Of a stretch of 64,000 nucleotides of DNA, positions 45,543-54,238 are shown in pieces. The stretch covers positions 992,001-1,056,000 of the forward strand of contig CANMIH010000001.1 of NCBI GenBank assembly GCA_947497905.1, read 5' to 3'. A program made the translations under genes and the position numbers. Each line of letters opens with the position of its first letter. Position 1 is the stretch's first letter. Source of the DNA: an uncultured Pelagimonas sp. (GTDB lineage Bacteria; Pseudomonadota; Alphaproteobacteria; Rhodobacterales; Rhodobacteraceae). Under the pieces are notes generated by a model, which searched no databases, was not told where the DNA came from, and saw only the letters and a list, made by a program, of their open reading frames with translations.

Positions 45543-46671
45543 CATCCGACCTTGATTTTGGAGGGTAAAGCGCGACGCCCGTGAAGGTTTGATTGACGTG
45601 CAGGCCACCAATCTGCTCCCCATAGGTGGAAAACCCAACTACGTTGTGTCGCCTAAGCGTTTGCGACACATCGAAGGTTTGCTGGGTTTCCTCGGCCTCA
45701 AGCCGCCGGAGCATACAGTCACAGCCCAATATCATCTCGGGGTGTCGAGGCCCGCGCGCAAGGTCGGCAAACCCGCTTTCCAAATGTTGCGATATGACTT
45801 CTTTGTCAGCCAAAGTAAGTACCATGCCCTCGTCGACAGCTGAGAAAAACACCAACTCTCCCGTGTCGGTCACGCGTTGGATAGCGCGGACGTGATGGCT
45901 TTGTCCTAAACGGACCACCACAGGGTGAGCTGCAAAAACAAACGGGGTCAGCTGGTTTGGATCTTTCCCCAAAAGGCGAGCATATTCGCGCGCCGCGGGT
46001 TCAGCATTGATCTGTTGAACGATACGGCGCTCTGGGTCGGCCTTGGTGACGACCATACGTGTCGTTGTCGGAACAAAATGATCGAGGCTAAAAACCTCAA
46101 TCTCACAGCGCGACCGAAGCAGTGCGAGAATGGCGCCATTGTGCAGGATCTTCCCATTATACGACAAAAACGTACTTTGAAAGTCCATGCCATCACCTGC
46201 AGAACCACCAAAAAGTGGCATAGGCCCTAAACCGAGCGACAACACACCGGTTAAATGCTCTTCACGCTGACTCAGACCATCGACCATCAGAAACGCAAAC
46301 TCAGACGCCATATCGGCGGCATCCCGTGTCAGGTGCATACGTCTTTGGATCAGCTCATCAATAAGAGCAGGTTCATCTAAAGCCTGAAGATCTTCGATTG
46401 GAATTGTTTGAACGCAGAAAGATTCTCGCGGGAACCCAATAGCAATGATCTGGCCACTTTCGTAGCCCGCGTATCCCAGTTCTCCGGCAGTGGTGCAGGC
46501 CATGACCTCTGCTGACGGATATTGCGACTTTGCCGCACGGGCCAAGTCATTGAAATCCGCCATGGGAGACACAAACAAACACACAAGTGAGAAGGGCCCA
46601 TCCCCCAAAGCGCGTTTTATCTCGGAAACTGGATCTGGGGACGCCGCAGAAACCTGTGCTTGTCTAATCAT
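45529..46671 (-). CDS. FIST N/C domain sensory protein
   Basis: A 380-residue protein with the FIST layout. The N-terminal domain has VCLFVSPMADFNDLARAAKS, MACTTAGELGYAGYESG and FLMVDGLSQREEHL. The FIST_C part has NAEPAAREYARLLG near 255, and MILGCDCMLRRLEAEE and GFSTYGEQIGGLHVNQTFTG near the end. FIST domains bind small ligands and pass signals to kinases or cyclases. The start at 46671 gives the usual family length; a longer frame (to 46908) overlaps the LuxR gene and is rejected. Confidence 0.85.
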   Translation of the reverse strand: MIRQAQVSAASPDPVSEIKRALGDGPFSLVCLFVSPMADFNDLARAAKSQYPSAEVMACTTAGELGYAGYESGQIIAIGFPRESFCVQTIPIEDLQALDEPALIDELIQRRMHLTRDAADMASEFAFLMVDGLSQREEHLTGVLSLGLGPMPLFGGSAGDGMDFQSTFLSYNGKILHNGAILALLRSRCEIEVFSLDHFVPTTTRMVVTKADPERRIVQQINAEPAAREYARLLGKDPNQLTPFVFAAHPVVVRLGQSHHVRAIQRVTDTGELVFFSAVDEGMVLTLADKEVISQHLESGFADLARGPRHPEMILGCDCMLRRLEAEETQQTFDVSQTLRRHNVVGFSTYGEQIGGLHVNQTFTGVALYPPKSRSDDVSD

Positions 46672-46759
46672 CTGCCGCGATGGATTATCATCCCGGGTAT
46701 CGCGGCTTGGTGCTTTCACACTTATTTTCCTGCATTTTGATCTTCGCAATCCTGCAAGC

Positions 46760-47455
46760 TTACGGCTGCACACCTTCGCTTGGCAAGACACTGGAAAACT
46801 TGGTTTCTTGGGCAACCAAAACTGCCTGGGTGCGCGATTGCACGCCAAGCTTACGCATAATCGCGGTGACATGGGCTTTGACGGTTGTCTCTGCAATGGA
46901 GAGATCAAACGCGATCTGCTTGTTCAACTTCCCTTCGCAGATCAGCTGAAGAATACGTGCCTGTTGATTGGTCAGCGTCGCAAGCCGAGCGAAAGCATCC
47001 TGAGAATCTGAGAGACAATCCTGCGGTTCGATGTACCCATCTGGAACAAAGCTTTCCCCACGATCGACACATTCAAAAGCCCGGCGAAACACCTGACTTT
47101 GCGAGTGTTTCGGGATAAACCCATTTGCGCCTGCTTTGAGCGCGCGACTGATCATCCGATTGTCTGCCATGGACGATGCGATCAGAATTTTGGCCTTGGG
47201 TGCAGCGCTGCGCAGACGCAGCAACCCATCTAACCCGTTCACATCAGGCAAATTCAGGTCGAGAAAAACCCATGCCACGTTCGGGTCAGTTTGAAGCCTC
47301 CCAAGGGCGGCTTCAAGGTTTCCGGCAACGTGGATGTCTCTGAAATCGGCAATCGCCTGCAACGTCAGAACCAGCGCATCACAAAACAGCGGGTGGTCGT
47401 CGACCACAAGAGCGGAGGGCAATTTTCGCGCAAAAGGTCTGGGATCTGAATTCAT
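46760..47455 (-). CDS. NarL/LuxR-type response regulator
   Basis: A 231-residue two-domain regulator. The receiver begins SALVVDDHPLFCDALVLTLQ with the phospho-acceptor in VFLDLNLPDVNG near 63. The C-terminal HTH (about 160-225) reads LTNQQARILQLICEGKLNKQ and SIAETTVKAHVTAIMRKLG. It is the first gene of the regulator-FIST-hybrid kinase run, so its likely phosphodonor is the hybrid kinase. Confidence 0.87.
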   Translation of the reverse strand: MNSDPRPFARKLPSALVVDDHPLFCDALVLTLQAIADFRDIHVAGNLEAALGRLQTDPNVAWVFLDLNLPDVNGLDGLLRLRSAAPKAKILIASSMADNRMISRALKAGANGFIPKHSQSQVFRRAFECVDRGESFVPDGYIEPQDCLSDSQDAFARLATLTNQQARILQLICEGKLNKQIAFDLSIAETTVKAHVTAIMRKLGVQSRTQAVLVAQETKFSSVLPSEGVQP

Positions 47456-47489
47456 GAGGTCATCTCTTTCGTCAGCATACCACAAAGAT

Positions 47490-47514
47490 AAAGACCCGGA
47501 AGCTCCGGGTCTTT
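47490..47514. terminator. Stem-loop between yejA-like gene and LuxR regulator
   Basis: AAAGACCCGGA and TCCGGGTCTTT form an 11-bp stem with a short loop. AAA/TTT ends on both sides make it usable in either direction. It most likely ends the leftward yejA-type transcript just before the regulator gene. Confidence 0.75.
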
Positions 47515-47548
47515 AGGCGAATAGTCTTAGATGTTGATGAGGTCGAGA

Positions 47549-49363
47549 TCAGTTTTCAGACCACCAGACATCGGGTTGCCAGGTGAACCAATCGCCGTAA
47601 ATAGGCAGCTTTTCAGGATGTTTAAGACCCTTGGAATGGGCCAGACGCGAGACCGTGAACTGATACACTGGGATAACATACCGGCCAGAGGTCAGAACGC
47701 GATCCAAAGCACGTGTTGCAGCGATAAAGTCATCGCGTGATTTGGCATTCAGAATCTCGTCAATCATTGCCTCAGCAGCAGGAGAGTTCATGCCCATCCA
47801 GTTACGGGTTCCCGGCTTGTCTACGCCCTCGGACCCCCAATACAGCTTTTGCTCGTTGCCCGGGCTGAGCGACAGGCCACGCCAGTAGGCGGTCATATCA
47901 AAATCGTAGCCGTTGGTGCGTTCTTTGTACTGCGCGCTATCGATCTTGTTGATGGTGACTGTCACCCCTAGACGCTTCAGGGCTTCAACATAAAGCTCGG
48001 CCATTTTTTCGTTTCCGCTGTCCCCTTGACGCAACAGAAGTTCGAACGTCAACGCCTGGCCATTGGCATTTTTCATGACGCCATCCTGGACTGTCCAACC
48101 GGCCTCTTCCAACAGGGCCAAAGCTTTGCGCAGGTTCTTACGATTGCGTTCACTGCCATCACTGACCGGAAGGGCATAGCCTTCAAGAGCACCGGAAGGC
48201 AGTTCACTTTCAAAGGGTTGCAACAACTCTTTGACCCGACCCATCGCAGGCCCGGCTGCCATGCCCAGTACCGAATTGGAAAAATACGACGTGATCCGGG
48301 GTTGTTTGCCGCCGGTCATGGTTTCATTGATGAACTCGAAATTGAAAGCGTGCAGCAGAGCGTCCCGTACCCGGATGTCATCAAAAGGTGCACGCCGACT
48401 GTTCATGACAAATCCGCGAATGCCAGAGGGGCGTTCATGCGGGATAAGGGATTTCACCATGTCTCCGGATTGGATCGCTGGGAAATCATATTGGGTTGCC
48501 CATTTTTCAGCGTTGAACTCTCGGTTGGAATTCAAGATGCCAGCCTTGAAAGCCTCAAACATCGCTGTGTCGTCGCCGAAAAACTCCATGCGGATTTCAT
48601 CGAGATTCTGAGTACCGCGGCGGAATGGCAGATCTTTGCCCCAGTAGTCGGGGTTGCGTTTGAGAACAACCACACGGCCTGGCTCAAAGCTATCGATCAC
48701 ATAGGGCGCGGTGCTCAGCGGAATAACATCCAGACCAGAGGCTGCAAAATCCGCATCCTCCCATTGCGCCTTTTTCAAAATTGGCCGCATACCGACAATC
48801 AACGCCAGCTCGCGGTCTTCTACATTGAAGTCAAACCGCACAGAGCGTGGGCCCGTTTGCTCCATTTTGTCGATTTTGTTCCAGACTCCGTGATAGCGCG
48901 GATGCCCGGCGGTGCCCAAGGTTTCATAAGACCACATCACATCTTCTACCGTGACGGGACTTCCATCCGAGAAGGCTGCCTCTTCGCGAAGGGTAAATTC
49001 CACCCATTCACGATTGGGTCCTGTCTCAATCGATTCGGCCAGAAGACCATAAAGCGAGAAGGGTTCATCCCAATTGCGGCCCATCAGGCTTTCATATGTG
49101 AGAAACCGAAGCGCCCAGGGAACCGACCCTTTCAGGATATGCGGATTGAGGCTGTCGAAGCTTCCGACCTCACCCGTAGCGATATGGCCACCCTTTGGCG
49201 CATTTGGATTTGCATAGGGGAGTGACACAAAATCCGGTGGTAGCTGAGGCTCACCATACATAGCGATGCCATGTTTCGGCTCAGCTTGGGCGAATCCACC
49301 GGCAAGAATCAGCGCACCAAGCGAGACTCCGCGTCGTGCAATCTGGAAAAAATCAAACTTCAT
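47549..49363 (-). CDS. Extracellular peptide-binding protein (YejA-like, SBP_bac_5)
   Basis: A 604-residue exported protein. A signal peptide spans about 1-27 (RRGVSLGALILAGGFAQA). The mature part starts KHGIAMYGEPQLPPDF and has LPYANPNAPKGGHIATGEVG, FDSLNPHILKG and WVEFTLREEAAFSDGSPVTVEDV. This opening is characteristic of the YejA branch of oligopeptide/microcin-type binding proteins. Permease genes are not in the window, so its partners would lie elsewhere or it may be an orphan. Confidence 0.88.
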   Translation of the reverse strand: MKFDFFQIARRGVSLGALILAGGFAQAEPKHGIAMYGEPQLPPDFVSLPYANPNAPKGGHIATGEVGSFDSLNPHILKGSVPWALRFLTYESLMGRNWDEPFSLYGLLAESIETGPNREWVEFTLREEAAFSDGSPVTVEDVMWSYETLGTAGHPRYHGVWNKIDKMEQTGPRSVRFDFNVEDRELALIVGMRPILKKAQWEDADFAASGLDVIPLSTAPYVIDSFEPGRVVVLKRNPDYWGKDLPFRRGTQNLDEIRMEFFGDDTAMFEAFKAGILNSNREFNAEKWATQYDFPAIQSGDMVKSLIPHERPSGIRGFVMNSRRAPFDDIRVRDALLHAFNFEFINETMTGGKQPRITSYFSNSVLGMAAGPAMGRVKELLQPFESELPSGALEGYALPVSDGSERNRKNLRKALALLEEAGWTVQDGVMKNANGQALTFELLLRQGDSGNEKMAELYVEALKRLGVTVTINKIDSAQYKERTNGYDFDMTAYWRGLSLSPGNEQKLYWGSEGVDKPGTRNWMGMNSPAAEAMIDEILNAKSRDDFIAATRALDRVLTSGRYVIPVYQFTVSRLAHSKGLKHPEKLPIYGDWFTWQPDVWWSEN

Positions 49364-49442
49364 TTTGGCAACAATCCCTGTTCACCCTTGTTTTATTGAG
49401 ATTCAACGTACCTGTGGTTCTCAGGGTTTTCAAACTTTTAGC

Positions 49443-49471
49443 TTGGACTCAGGCAGCGCATTGCTTATAAA
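49443..49471 (+). promoter_or_regulatory. Sigma-70-type promoter for a candidate small RNA
   Basis: TTGGAC (49443-49448) and TATAAA (49466-49471) are separated by exactly 17 bp and lie about 50 bp upstream of an intrinsic terminator on the same strand, with no coding frame in between. Both hexamers are one mismatch from consensus. Confidence 0.6.
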
Positions 49472-49477
49472 GGGATC

Positions 49478-49555
49478 ACTGCTCGATAGGTTTCTTGCCT
49501 GTATGAAACCTGCCTCAATGACTTAACCCCGGCTTCGCGCCGGGGTTTTTTTCTT
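49478..49555 (+). ncRNA. Candidate small RNA with intrinsic terminator
   Basis: A transcript starting near 49478 would be about 78 nt. It contains a 7-bp stem AGGTTTC/GAAACCT with a 10-nt loop (49488-49511), then a strong terminator AACCCCGGC-TTC-GCGCCGGGGTT followed by seven T residues. It lies in the 308-bp gap between divergent yejA-like and 3-hydroxybutyrate dehydrogenase genes, with no plus-strand gene upstream for the terminator to serve. I do not recognise a known family. Confidence 0.55.
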
Positions 49556-49671
49556 TGCTGGTTTCTCATGTGTGCCTTTGCGTCATTCCCTTAAACTAGC
49601 GCATCAAGTGACGTGCATGATGCATGTGCAGCATGCTATGCTGCAGCGCAATTTCAGCAGGAGGGGCAGAG

Positions 49672-50445
49672 ATGTCATTGAAAGGCAAAACCGCCGTCGT
49701 CACCGGTTCGAATTCGGGCATTGGTCTGGGCATCGCAATTGAGATGGCCAAAGCAGGTGCGGATATTGTGATCAACTCGTTCACGGATCGAGATGAAGAT
49801 CACGCGCTGGCCGAGAAGATCGCCAAAGATCATCAAATCACCGCTCGATATATTCAGGCCGATATGTCCAAAGCCTCTGACTGTCGTGCGCTGATTGAGA
49901 AAGCAGGCCAGTGCGATATTCTCATCAACAACGCCGGTATCCAGCACGTCGCGCCAATTGATGAGTTTCCGGTTGAAACATGGGACGCAATTATCGCGAT
50001 CAACATGAATTCGGCCTTCCACACAACCGCCGCCGCGTTGCCGGTGATGCGCGCTGCGGGATGGGGCAGGGTGATCAATATCGCGTCGGCTCATGGTCTG
50101 ACGGCGTCACCATACAAATCCGCTTATGTTGCAGCCAAACACGGTGTTGTTGGCATGACCAAAGTTGTTGCTCTGGAAACCGCACAGGAACCCATCACCG
50201 CCAATGCAATCTGCCCCGGATATGTTCTCACTCCATTGGTTGAGGCTCAGATCCCGGACACCATGAAAGAATATGACATGACCCGAGAAGAGGTCGTGAA
50301 AAATGTGATGCTGACCCGCCAGCCCTCGAAGGAGTTTGCAACGGTAGAACAGATGGGCGGAACGGCTGTTTTCCTGTGCTCAGATGCCGCGGCCCAGATC
50401 ACAGGTACAACAATCTCAGTCGACGGTGGTTGGACCGCGCTCTAA
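49672..50445 (+). CDS. bdhA: D-beta-hydroxybutyrate dehydrogenase (SDR family)
   Basis: A 257-residue short-chain dehydrogenase. The cofactor loop is TGSNSGIGLGIA near 12, with NNAGIQH near 90, INIASAHG near 140 and the catalytic Y-x-x-x-K as YVAAKHG near 155. QIPDTMKEYDM/TREEVVKNVMLTRQPSKEF is the long substrate-lid pattern of 3-hydroxybutyrate dehydrogenases. Start chosen at the ATG after AGGAGGGGC. The reaction interconverts 3-hydroxybutyrate and acetoacetate. The nearby patatin and crotonase suggest an acyl/PHB context. Confidence 0.9.
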   Translation: MSLKGKTAVVTGSNSGIGLGIAIEMAKAGADIVINSFTDRDEDHALAEKIAKDHQITARYIQADMSKASDCRALIEKAGQCDILINNAGIQHVAPIDEFPVETWDAIIAINMNSAFHTTAAALPVMRAAGWGRVINIASAHGLTASPYKSAYVAAKHGVVGMTKVVALETAQEPITANAICPGYVLTPLVEAQIPDTMKEYDMTREEVVKNVMLTRQPSKEFATVEQMGGTAVFLCSDAAAQITGTTISVDGGWTAL

Positions 50446-50459
50446 AGAGCCACTTCACC

Positions 50460-51260
50460 TTAGCTGAACTTTGGAGGGCGTTTCTGCATATTGGCAAAGA
50501 CGGCCTCCAACTGATTGGAACTCGCAATCAATTCGGTCTGAAGGTGCGCTTCTAACTTAAGCGTGTCAGCGGGGTCTCCGGTCCAACTGTCGTTGATCAA
50601 TCGTTTGCCGCGACGGATCGCATCCGGGTTTTTGGTCAAAATCAGCTCGGCCATGGCGCGGGCCTCGGATAGAGGATCGTCGACGATCCGGGTGATCAGG
50701 CCAATCTCAGCAGCCTCGCGCGCCTCGACAACACGTCCGGTAAAGATCAAATCCTTGGCTACGTCAGACCGCACAAGACGGGGCAGGGTGCGCGTGATGC
50801 TCATGTCAGGGATCAAGCCCCACTTGATTTCCATCACCGACATGCGCGTATTCGGCGCGGCCAATCGAAAATCGGCCCCCAAGGCGATCTGGGCGCCTGC
50901 GCCGTACACTACGCCTTGTAACGCGGCAATCACCGGCACCTCGATCTCTTGCCAGATATAGGCGGGCTTTTGAAATGTGTTCGCGACTTCGCCGTCTCCG
51001 AACTCCATAATTTTCTTGTTCAGGTCTGCAGGAGACATGCCGCTTGTGAACAGGGAAATATCTATACCTGAGCAAAAGTTATCACCCGAACCTGTCAGGA
51101 TAATCGCACGAACTGAGGGATCTGCACGAAGCTCTTCACCCGCCTTGGCCAGCCCTTCAAACACCGACATATCGACGGCATTGTGTTTGTCTGGTCGATT
51201 GATCCAAACCTCGGCGATTGCACCCTCTCGTTTTATCAAAACACTGTCAGACATGCTCAT
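50460..51260 (-). CDS. Crotonase/enoyl-CoA hydratase family protein
   Basis: A 266-residue crotonase-fold protein. The first oxyanion-hole segment is GSGDNFCSGIDISLF near 56. The second is ALQGVVYGAGAQIALGADFRLA near 112, and a MEIKWGLIPDMSITRTL segment is near 143. The family hydrates, isomerises or hydrolyses acyl-CoA esters. Specific activity cannot be called: one expected active-site glutamate position is occupied by Q or A. It is convergent with bdhA, 14 bp apart. Confidence 0.85.
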   Translation of the reverse strand: MSMSDSVLIKREGAIAEVWINRPDKHNAVDMSVFEGLAKAGEELRADPSVRAIILTGSGDNFCSGIDISLFTSGMSPADLNKKIMEFGDGEVANTFQKPAYIWQEIEVPVIAALQGVVYGAGAQIALGADFRLAAPNTRMSVMEIKWGLIPDMSITRTLPRLVRSDVAKDLIFTGRVVEAREAAEIGLITRIVDDPLSEARAMAELILTKNPDAIRRGKRLINDSWTGDPADTLKLEAHLQTELIASSNQLEAVFANMQKRPPKFS

Positions 51261-51416
51261 CCCCCCAATTGTCTCGCCACCATCTTTGCATAGATCCGTG
51301 GCGGCCCCAGTGCATCGTTACGTCAAACCAAAGGGTTCCTTTGCGCAAAGGTGAATTGATTTCTCAAGGCGTGCAGCTTAGCTATTTTGCAAGCGCAGCA
51401 TTTTCACGAGGGCACA

Positions 51417-52448
51417 ATGGTTTGGATCAACTTGGCACTACAAGGAGGGGGTGCGCATGGCGCTTTCACTTGGGGAGTTTTGGATCGTCTGTTGGACGAA
51501 GAAGATATCGAAATTGCTGCGATTTCAGGAACTTCCGCCGGAGCCTTAAACGGAGCAGCCTACAAATCTGGATTATTGGCAGGGGGCCGCGACGGGGCAC
51601 GAGAAAAACTCGATTGGCTCTGGGGCAAGATTGGAGCCTTGGACGACGACCGCCTGCCCGCATGGATGGGAGCTTGGTTGCCAACACCCGGTGCCGTCAG
51701 CAAGGCAGTTGAGTATTCGCTGCCCTATGCCTGGGGAGAGGCCTTCTCACGCATGGTGTCGCCCTATGCCTTGGGCCCGCTGTATCGGAACCCCTTGGAA
51801 GATATCGTCGATGCCTTTGATTTCGACCGTGTCTGCGCGATTGACGGGCCGGACTTTTATGTCGGGGCAACTCTGGTCCGTGAGGGTAAGATCCGCGTCT
51901 TCAAAGGACATCAGATTTCAACCAAGGCCATTCTCGCCTCAGCCTGCTTACCGACGATGTTTCAAGCAGTCGAACTAGAGGACCCAAAGACCGGAAATAT
52001 TGAGGCTTTCTGGGATGGTGGATATACAGGTAACCCACCTCTGTTTCCCTTTTTCGATCCCAAACTGCCCGATGATTTTGTGATTGTGAACATCAACCCG
52101 ATGCACCGCGATCAGGTGCCTGTGACACCTCCAGAAATCCAGAACCGGATCAATGAAATCAGCTTCAACTCATCGTTGCTGCGTGAACTGCGCGCGATTG
52201 AATTTGTTCAACGTTTGTTGCGTGACGGGGCATTGGCACCTGGCGCTATGAAGGATGTGCGGGTTCACATGATCGCGGATGATGCTTTGATGAATTCGCT
52301 GTCCGTGGCCACCAAAACCGTGCCTGTTCCTTCTGTGCTATTGCAACTGAAGCAGGCTGGTCGACGTGCGGCCGGTACCTTTATTGAGCGTCACAAAGCA
52401 GACCTTGGCAAACGTCAAACCGCAAATCTGCCCGAGATGTTTGGCTAA
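51417..52448 (+). CDS. Patatin-like phospholipase
   Basis: A 343-residue patatin-domain protein. The N-terminal glycine-rich loop is LALQGGGAHGAFTWGVLDRL, the nucleophile is in GTSAGALNG (G-x-S-x-G, near 41), and the catalytic aspartate is in WDGGYTGNPPLFPFF near 198 (DGG). Start chosen at the ATG opening MVWINLALQGGG; the frame extends ten codons upstream without support. It hydrolyses lipid esters, possibly PHB-associated given the neighbours (inference). Confidence 0.87.
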   Translation: MVWINLALQGGGAHGAFTWGVLDRLLDEEDIEIAAISGTSAGALNGAAYKSGLLAGGRDGAREKLDWLWGKIGALDDDRLPAWMGAWLPTPGAVSKAVEYSLPYAWGEAFSRMVSPYALGPLYRNPLEDIVDAFDFDRVCAIDGPDFYVGATLVREGKIRVFKGHQISTKAILASACLPTMFQAVELEDPKTGNIEAFWDGGYTGNPPLFPFFDPKLPDDFVIVNINPMHRDQVPVTPPEIQNRINEISFNSSLLRELRAIEFVQRLLRDGALAPGAMKDVRVHMIADDALMNSLSVATKTVPVPSVLLQLKQAGRRAAGTFIERHKADLGKRQTANLPEMFG

Positions 52449-52504
52449 AGAAAAAGCCGCCCAGAAAAATCCGGACGGCTCGAACACAGGGCAGGGTGAT
52501 TGGA

Positions 52505-53236
52505 TTAGCTTGCCTTGCGAAACTGTTGTTCTACAGCATCTTTTGCGTCCTGACCGTTGGGGTAAACCAACCCCGCCGAGATCACCAATTTCGCGGCGTC
52601 TTCGATCGACATATCCAGCTCGATCACGTCTTCTTTGGGGAAAAACAGCAAAAATCCAGAGGTTGGGTTTGGCGTTGTTGGCACAAAGATCGAGACCATC
52701 GGACCAACAGTTTCTGCGCGCTCTGCAATCTCACCTTTGGCCTCGGTCGAGATAAAGCCGACGGCCCAGATGCCTTTGCGCGGGTATTGGATCAGACAGG
52801 CCTTCTCAAAACTGCGCTCGCTTTGGGCAAAAACCGTTTCAGCAAGCTGTTTGATGCCCGAATAAATCGAACGCACAACAGGCGTGCGATCAACAAGGCT
52901 TTCAGCAAAGGTGATCATCGATCGGCCAATCAGGCCTTTTGCGATCCAACCCACAATGATGGTGAACAGCAAAAACACCACCACACCGAGCCCACGCACG
53001 TTGACATCAATGCGGTTTTCGCCGGTCCAGCCGAACAACCGGTTGATCAGTTCCTCGGGGTGATAAGAGGCAGGCACAAACGGCCAGACAAAGCCGTCAA
53101 CCCAACCGACAACCGTCCAGATCAACCACACCGTCAATCCCACTGGAGCGATCACAATGATCCCAGTGAGGAATGAGTTTCGCAGGCTTGTAAACACACC
53201 TACGCGTTTGGTTTCAGGATCGAACGGAGTGGTCAT
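52505..53236 (-). CDS. DUF502 family membrane protein
   Basis: A 243-residue protein. The DUF502 signature FLTGIIVIAPVGLTVWLIWTV forms TM1 near 17-37. A second TM follows near 80-100 (VRGLGVVVFLLFTIIVGWIAKG). Conserved TPVVRSIYSGIKQLAETVF is near 118, and VSIFVPTTPNPTSGFLLFFPKED near 180. Its function is unknown. It is convergent with the patatin gene; a modest stem-loop (AGCCG/CGGCT) lies at 52457-52482 in the gap. Confidence 0.87.
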   Translation of the reverse strand: MTTPFDPETKRVGVFTSLRNSFLTGIIVIAPVGLTVWLIWTVVGWVDGFVWPFVPASYHPEELINRLFGWTGENRIDVNVRGLGVVVFLLFTIIVGWIAKGLIGRSMITFAESLVDRTPVVRSIYSGIKQLAETVFAQSERSFEKACLIQYPRKGIWAVGFISTEAKGEIAERAETVGPMVSIFVPTTPNPTSGFLLFFPKEDVIELDMSIEDAAKLVISAGLVYPNGQDAKDAVEQQFRKAS

Positions 53237-53311
53237 CGTCAGCGTCGCCTGTCATTTACTGTGTGCAGAACCTAAGCTCTGCACTGGGTCTCTACAATGG
53301 GTGGAGGCGTC

Positions 53312-54238
53312 TTAGCCCGCGTTAACACGCTGTTTGCACATTTCTGTAGCAATCTCAGCTGCCAATCGTGCGTTGTTTAGCACAAGCGCGATATTTGACT
53401 CCAAAGATTTACCCTCGGTGAGTTCAAAAATGCGTTGAAGCAGATAAGGGGTGGTGTCTTTGCCCCAAATGCCATGCGCCTCGGCATCGCGGTTTGCCTC
53501 GGCGATGATCGGCTCAATCACCTCACGTGCAATCTCGGCTTCAACCGGAATGGGGTTCGCAACAAGTTGGCCACCGGGAAGCCCCAATGTACCGCGCATG
53601 ATATGCGCCCGAGCGATAGAAGCCGCATCGTCCATGCGCAGGGGCGCGCGCAATCCTGCCTCGCGTGACCAGAAGGCTGGGAACTGGTCCTGACCAAAGG
53701 CGATGACAGGAACACCAAGGGTTTCAAGAACTTCCAGGGTCTTTGGAATGTCGAGAATGGCTTTTGCACCCGCTGCGATCACAGTCACGGCAGTGTGGCC
53801 CAGTTCCTGAAGGTCTGCGGAAATGTCAAAGCTAGTTTCTGCACCCTTGTGAACGCCACCGATACCGCCCGTGGCAAAGACTTCGATGCCAGCAAGCTGC
53901 GCTGCGATCATGGTAGCGGCAACCGTCGTTGCACCGGTTCCGCCTTGAGCCATGCAAACCGCCATGTCCGCGCGCGAGATCTTCGCAACGCCTTTGGCCT
54001 GAGCCAAGGCCTCAAGCTGTTCATCGGTCAGACCCGCGTGCAGGGTGCCGTCCAAAACCGCCATAGTGGCTGGTTCGGCGCCACCGGCGCGTACCGTTGC
54101 CTCAACCTGACGCGCGACCTCAAGGTTCTGAGGCCAGGGCATGCCATGCGTGATAATCGTGCTTTCAAGGGCGACTACGGGACGTCCTTCGTCCAACGCC
54201 TTTGCAACTGCAGGAGAAAGAGTGATGGGGGTGGTCAT
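53312..54238 (-). CDS. psuG: Pseudouridine-5'-phosphate glycosidase
   Basis: A 308-residue enzyme matching PsuG throughout. The N-terminal GRPVVALESTIITHGMPWPQN carries the active-site glutamate, RADMAVCMAQGGTGATTVAATM lies near 88, and FATGGIGGVHKGAETSFDIS near 120. It cleaves pseudouridine 5'-phosphate to uracil and ribose 5-phosphate. It overlaps psuK by 4 bp (ATGA). Confidence 0.93.
   Translation of the reverse strand: MTTPITLSPAVAKALDEGRPVVALESTIITHGMPWPQNLEVARQVEATVRAGGAEPATMAVLDGTLHAGLTDEQLEALAQAKGVAKISRADMAVCMAQGGTGATTVAATMIAAQLAGIEVFATGGIGGVHKGAETSFDISADLQELGHTAVTVIAAGAKAILDIPKTLEVLETLGVPVIAFGQDQFPAFWSREAGLRAPLRMDDAASIARAHIMRGTLGLPGGQLVANPIPVEAEIAREVIEPIIAEANRDAEAHGIWGKDTTPYLLQRIFELTEGKSLESNIALVLNNARLAAEIATEMCKQRVNAG

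Noticed and set aside
46672-46908. 79-codon N-terminal extension of the FIST protein
   Set aside because: It overlaps the LuxR regulator gene and lacks FIST features; the 380-residue form matches the usual length.
48026-49225. 399-codon plus-strand frame
   Set aside because: It is the exact antisense of the yejA-like gene, which has a signal peptide and family motifs; the plus-strand translation has no recognisable features.
52457-52482. Possible terminator between patatin and DUF502 genes
   Set aside because: Only a 5-bp outer stem (AGCCG/CGGCT) with an unpaired interior and no T-run; noted in the DUF502 entry but not listed separately.
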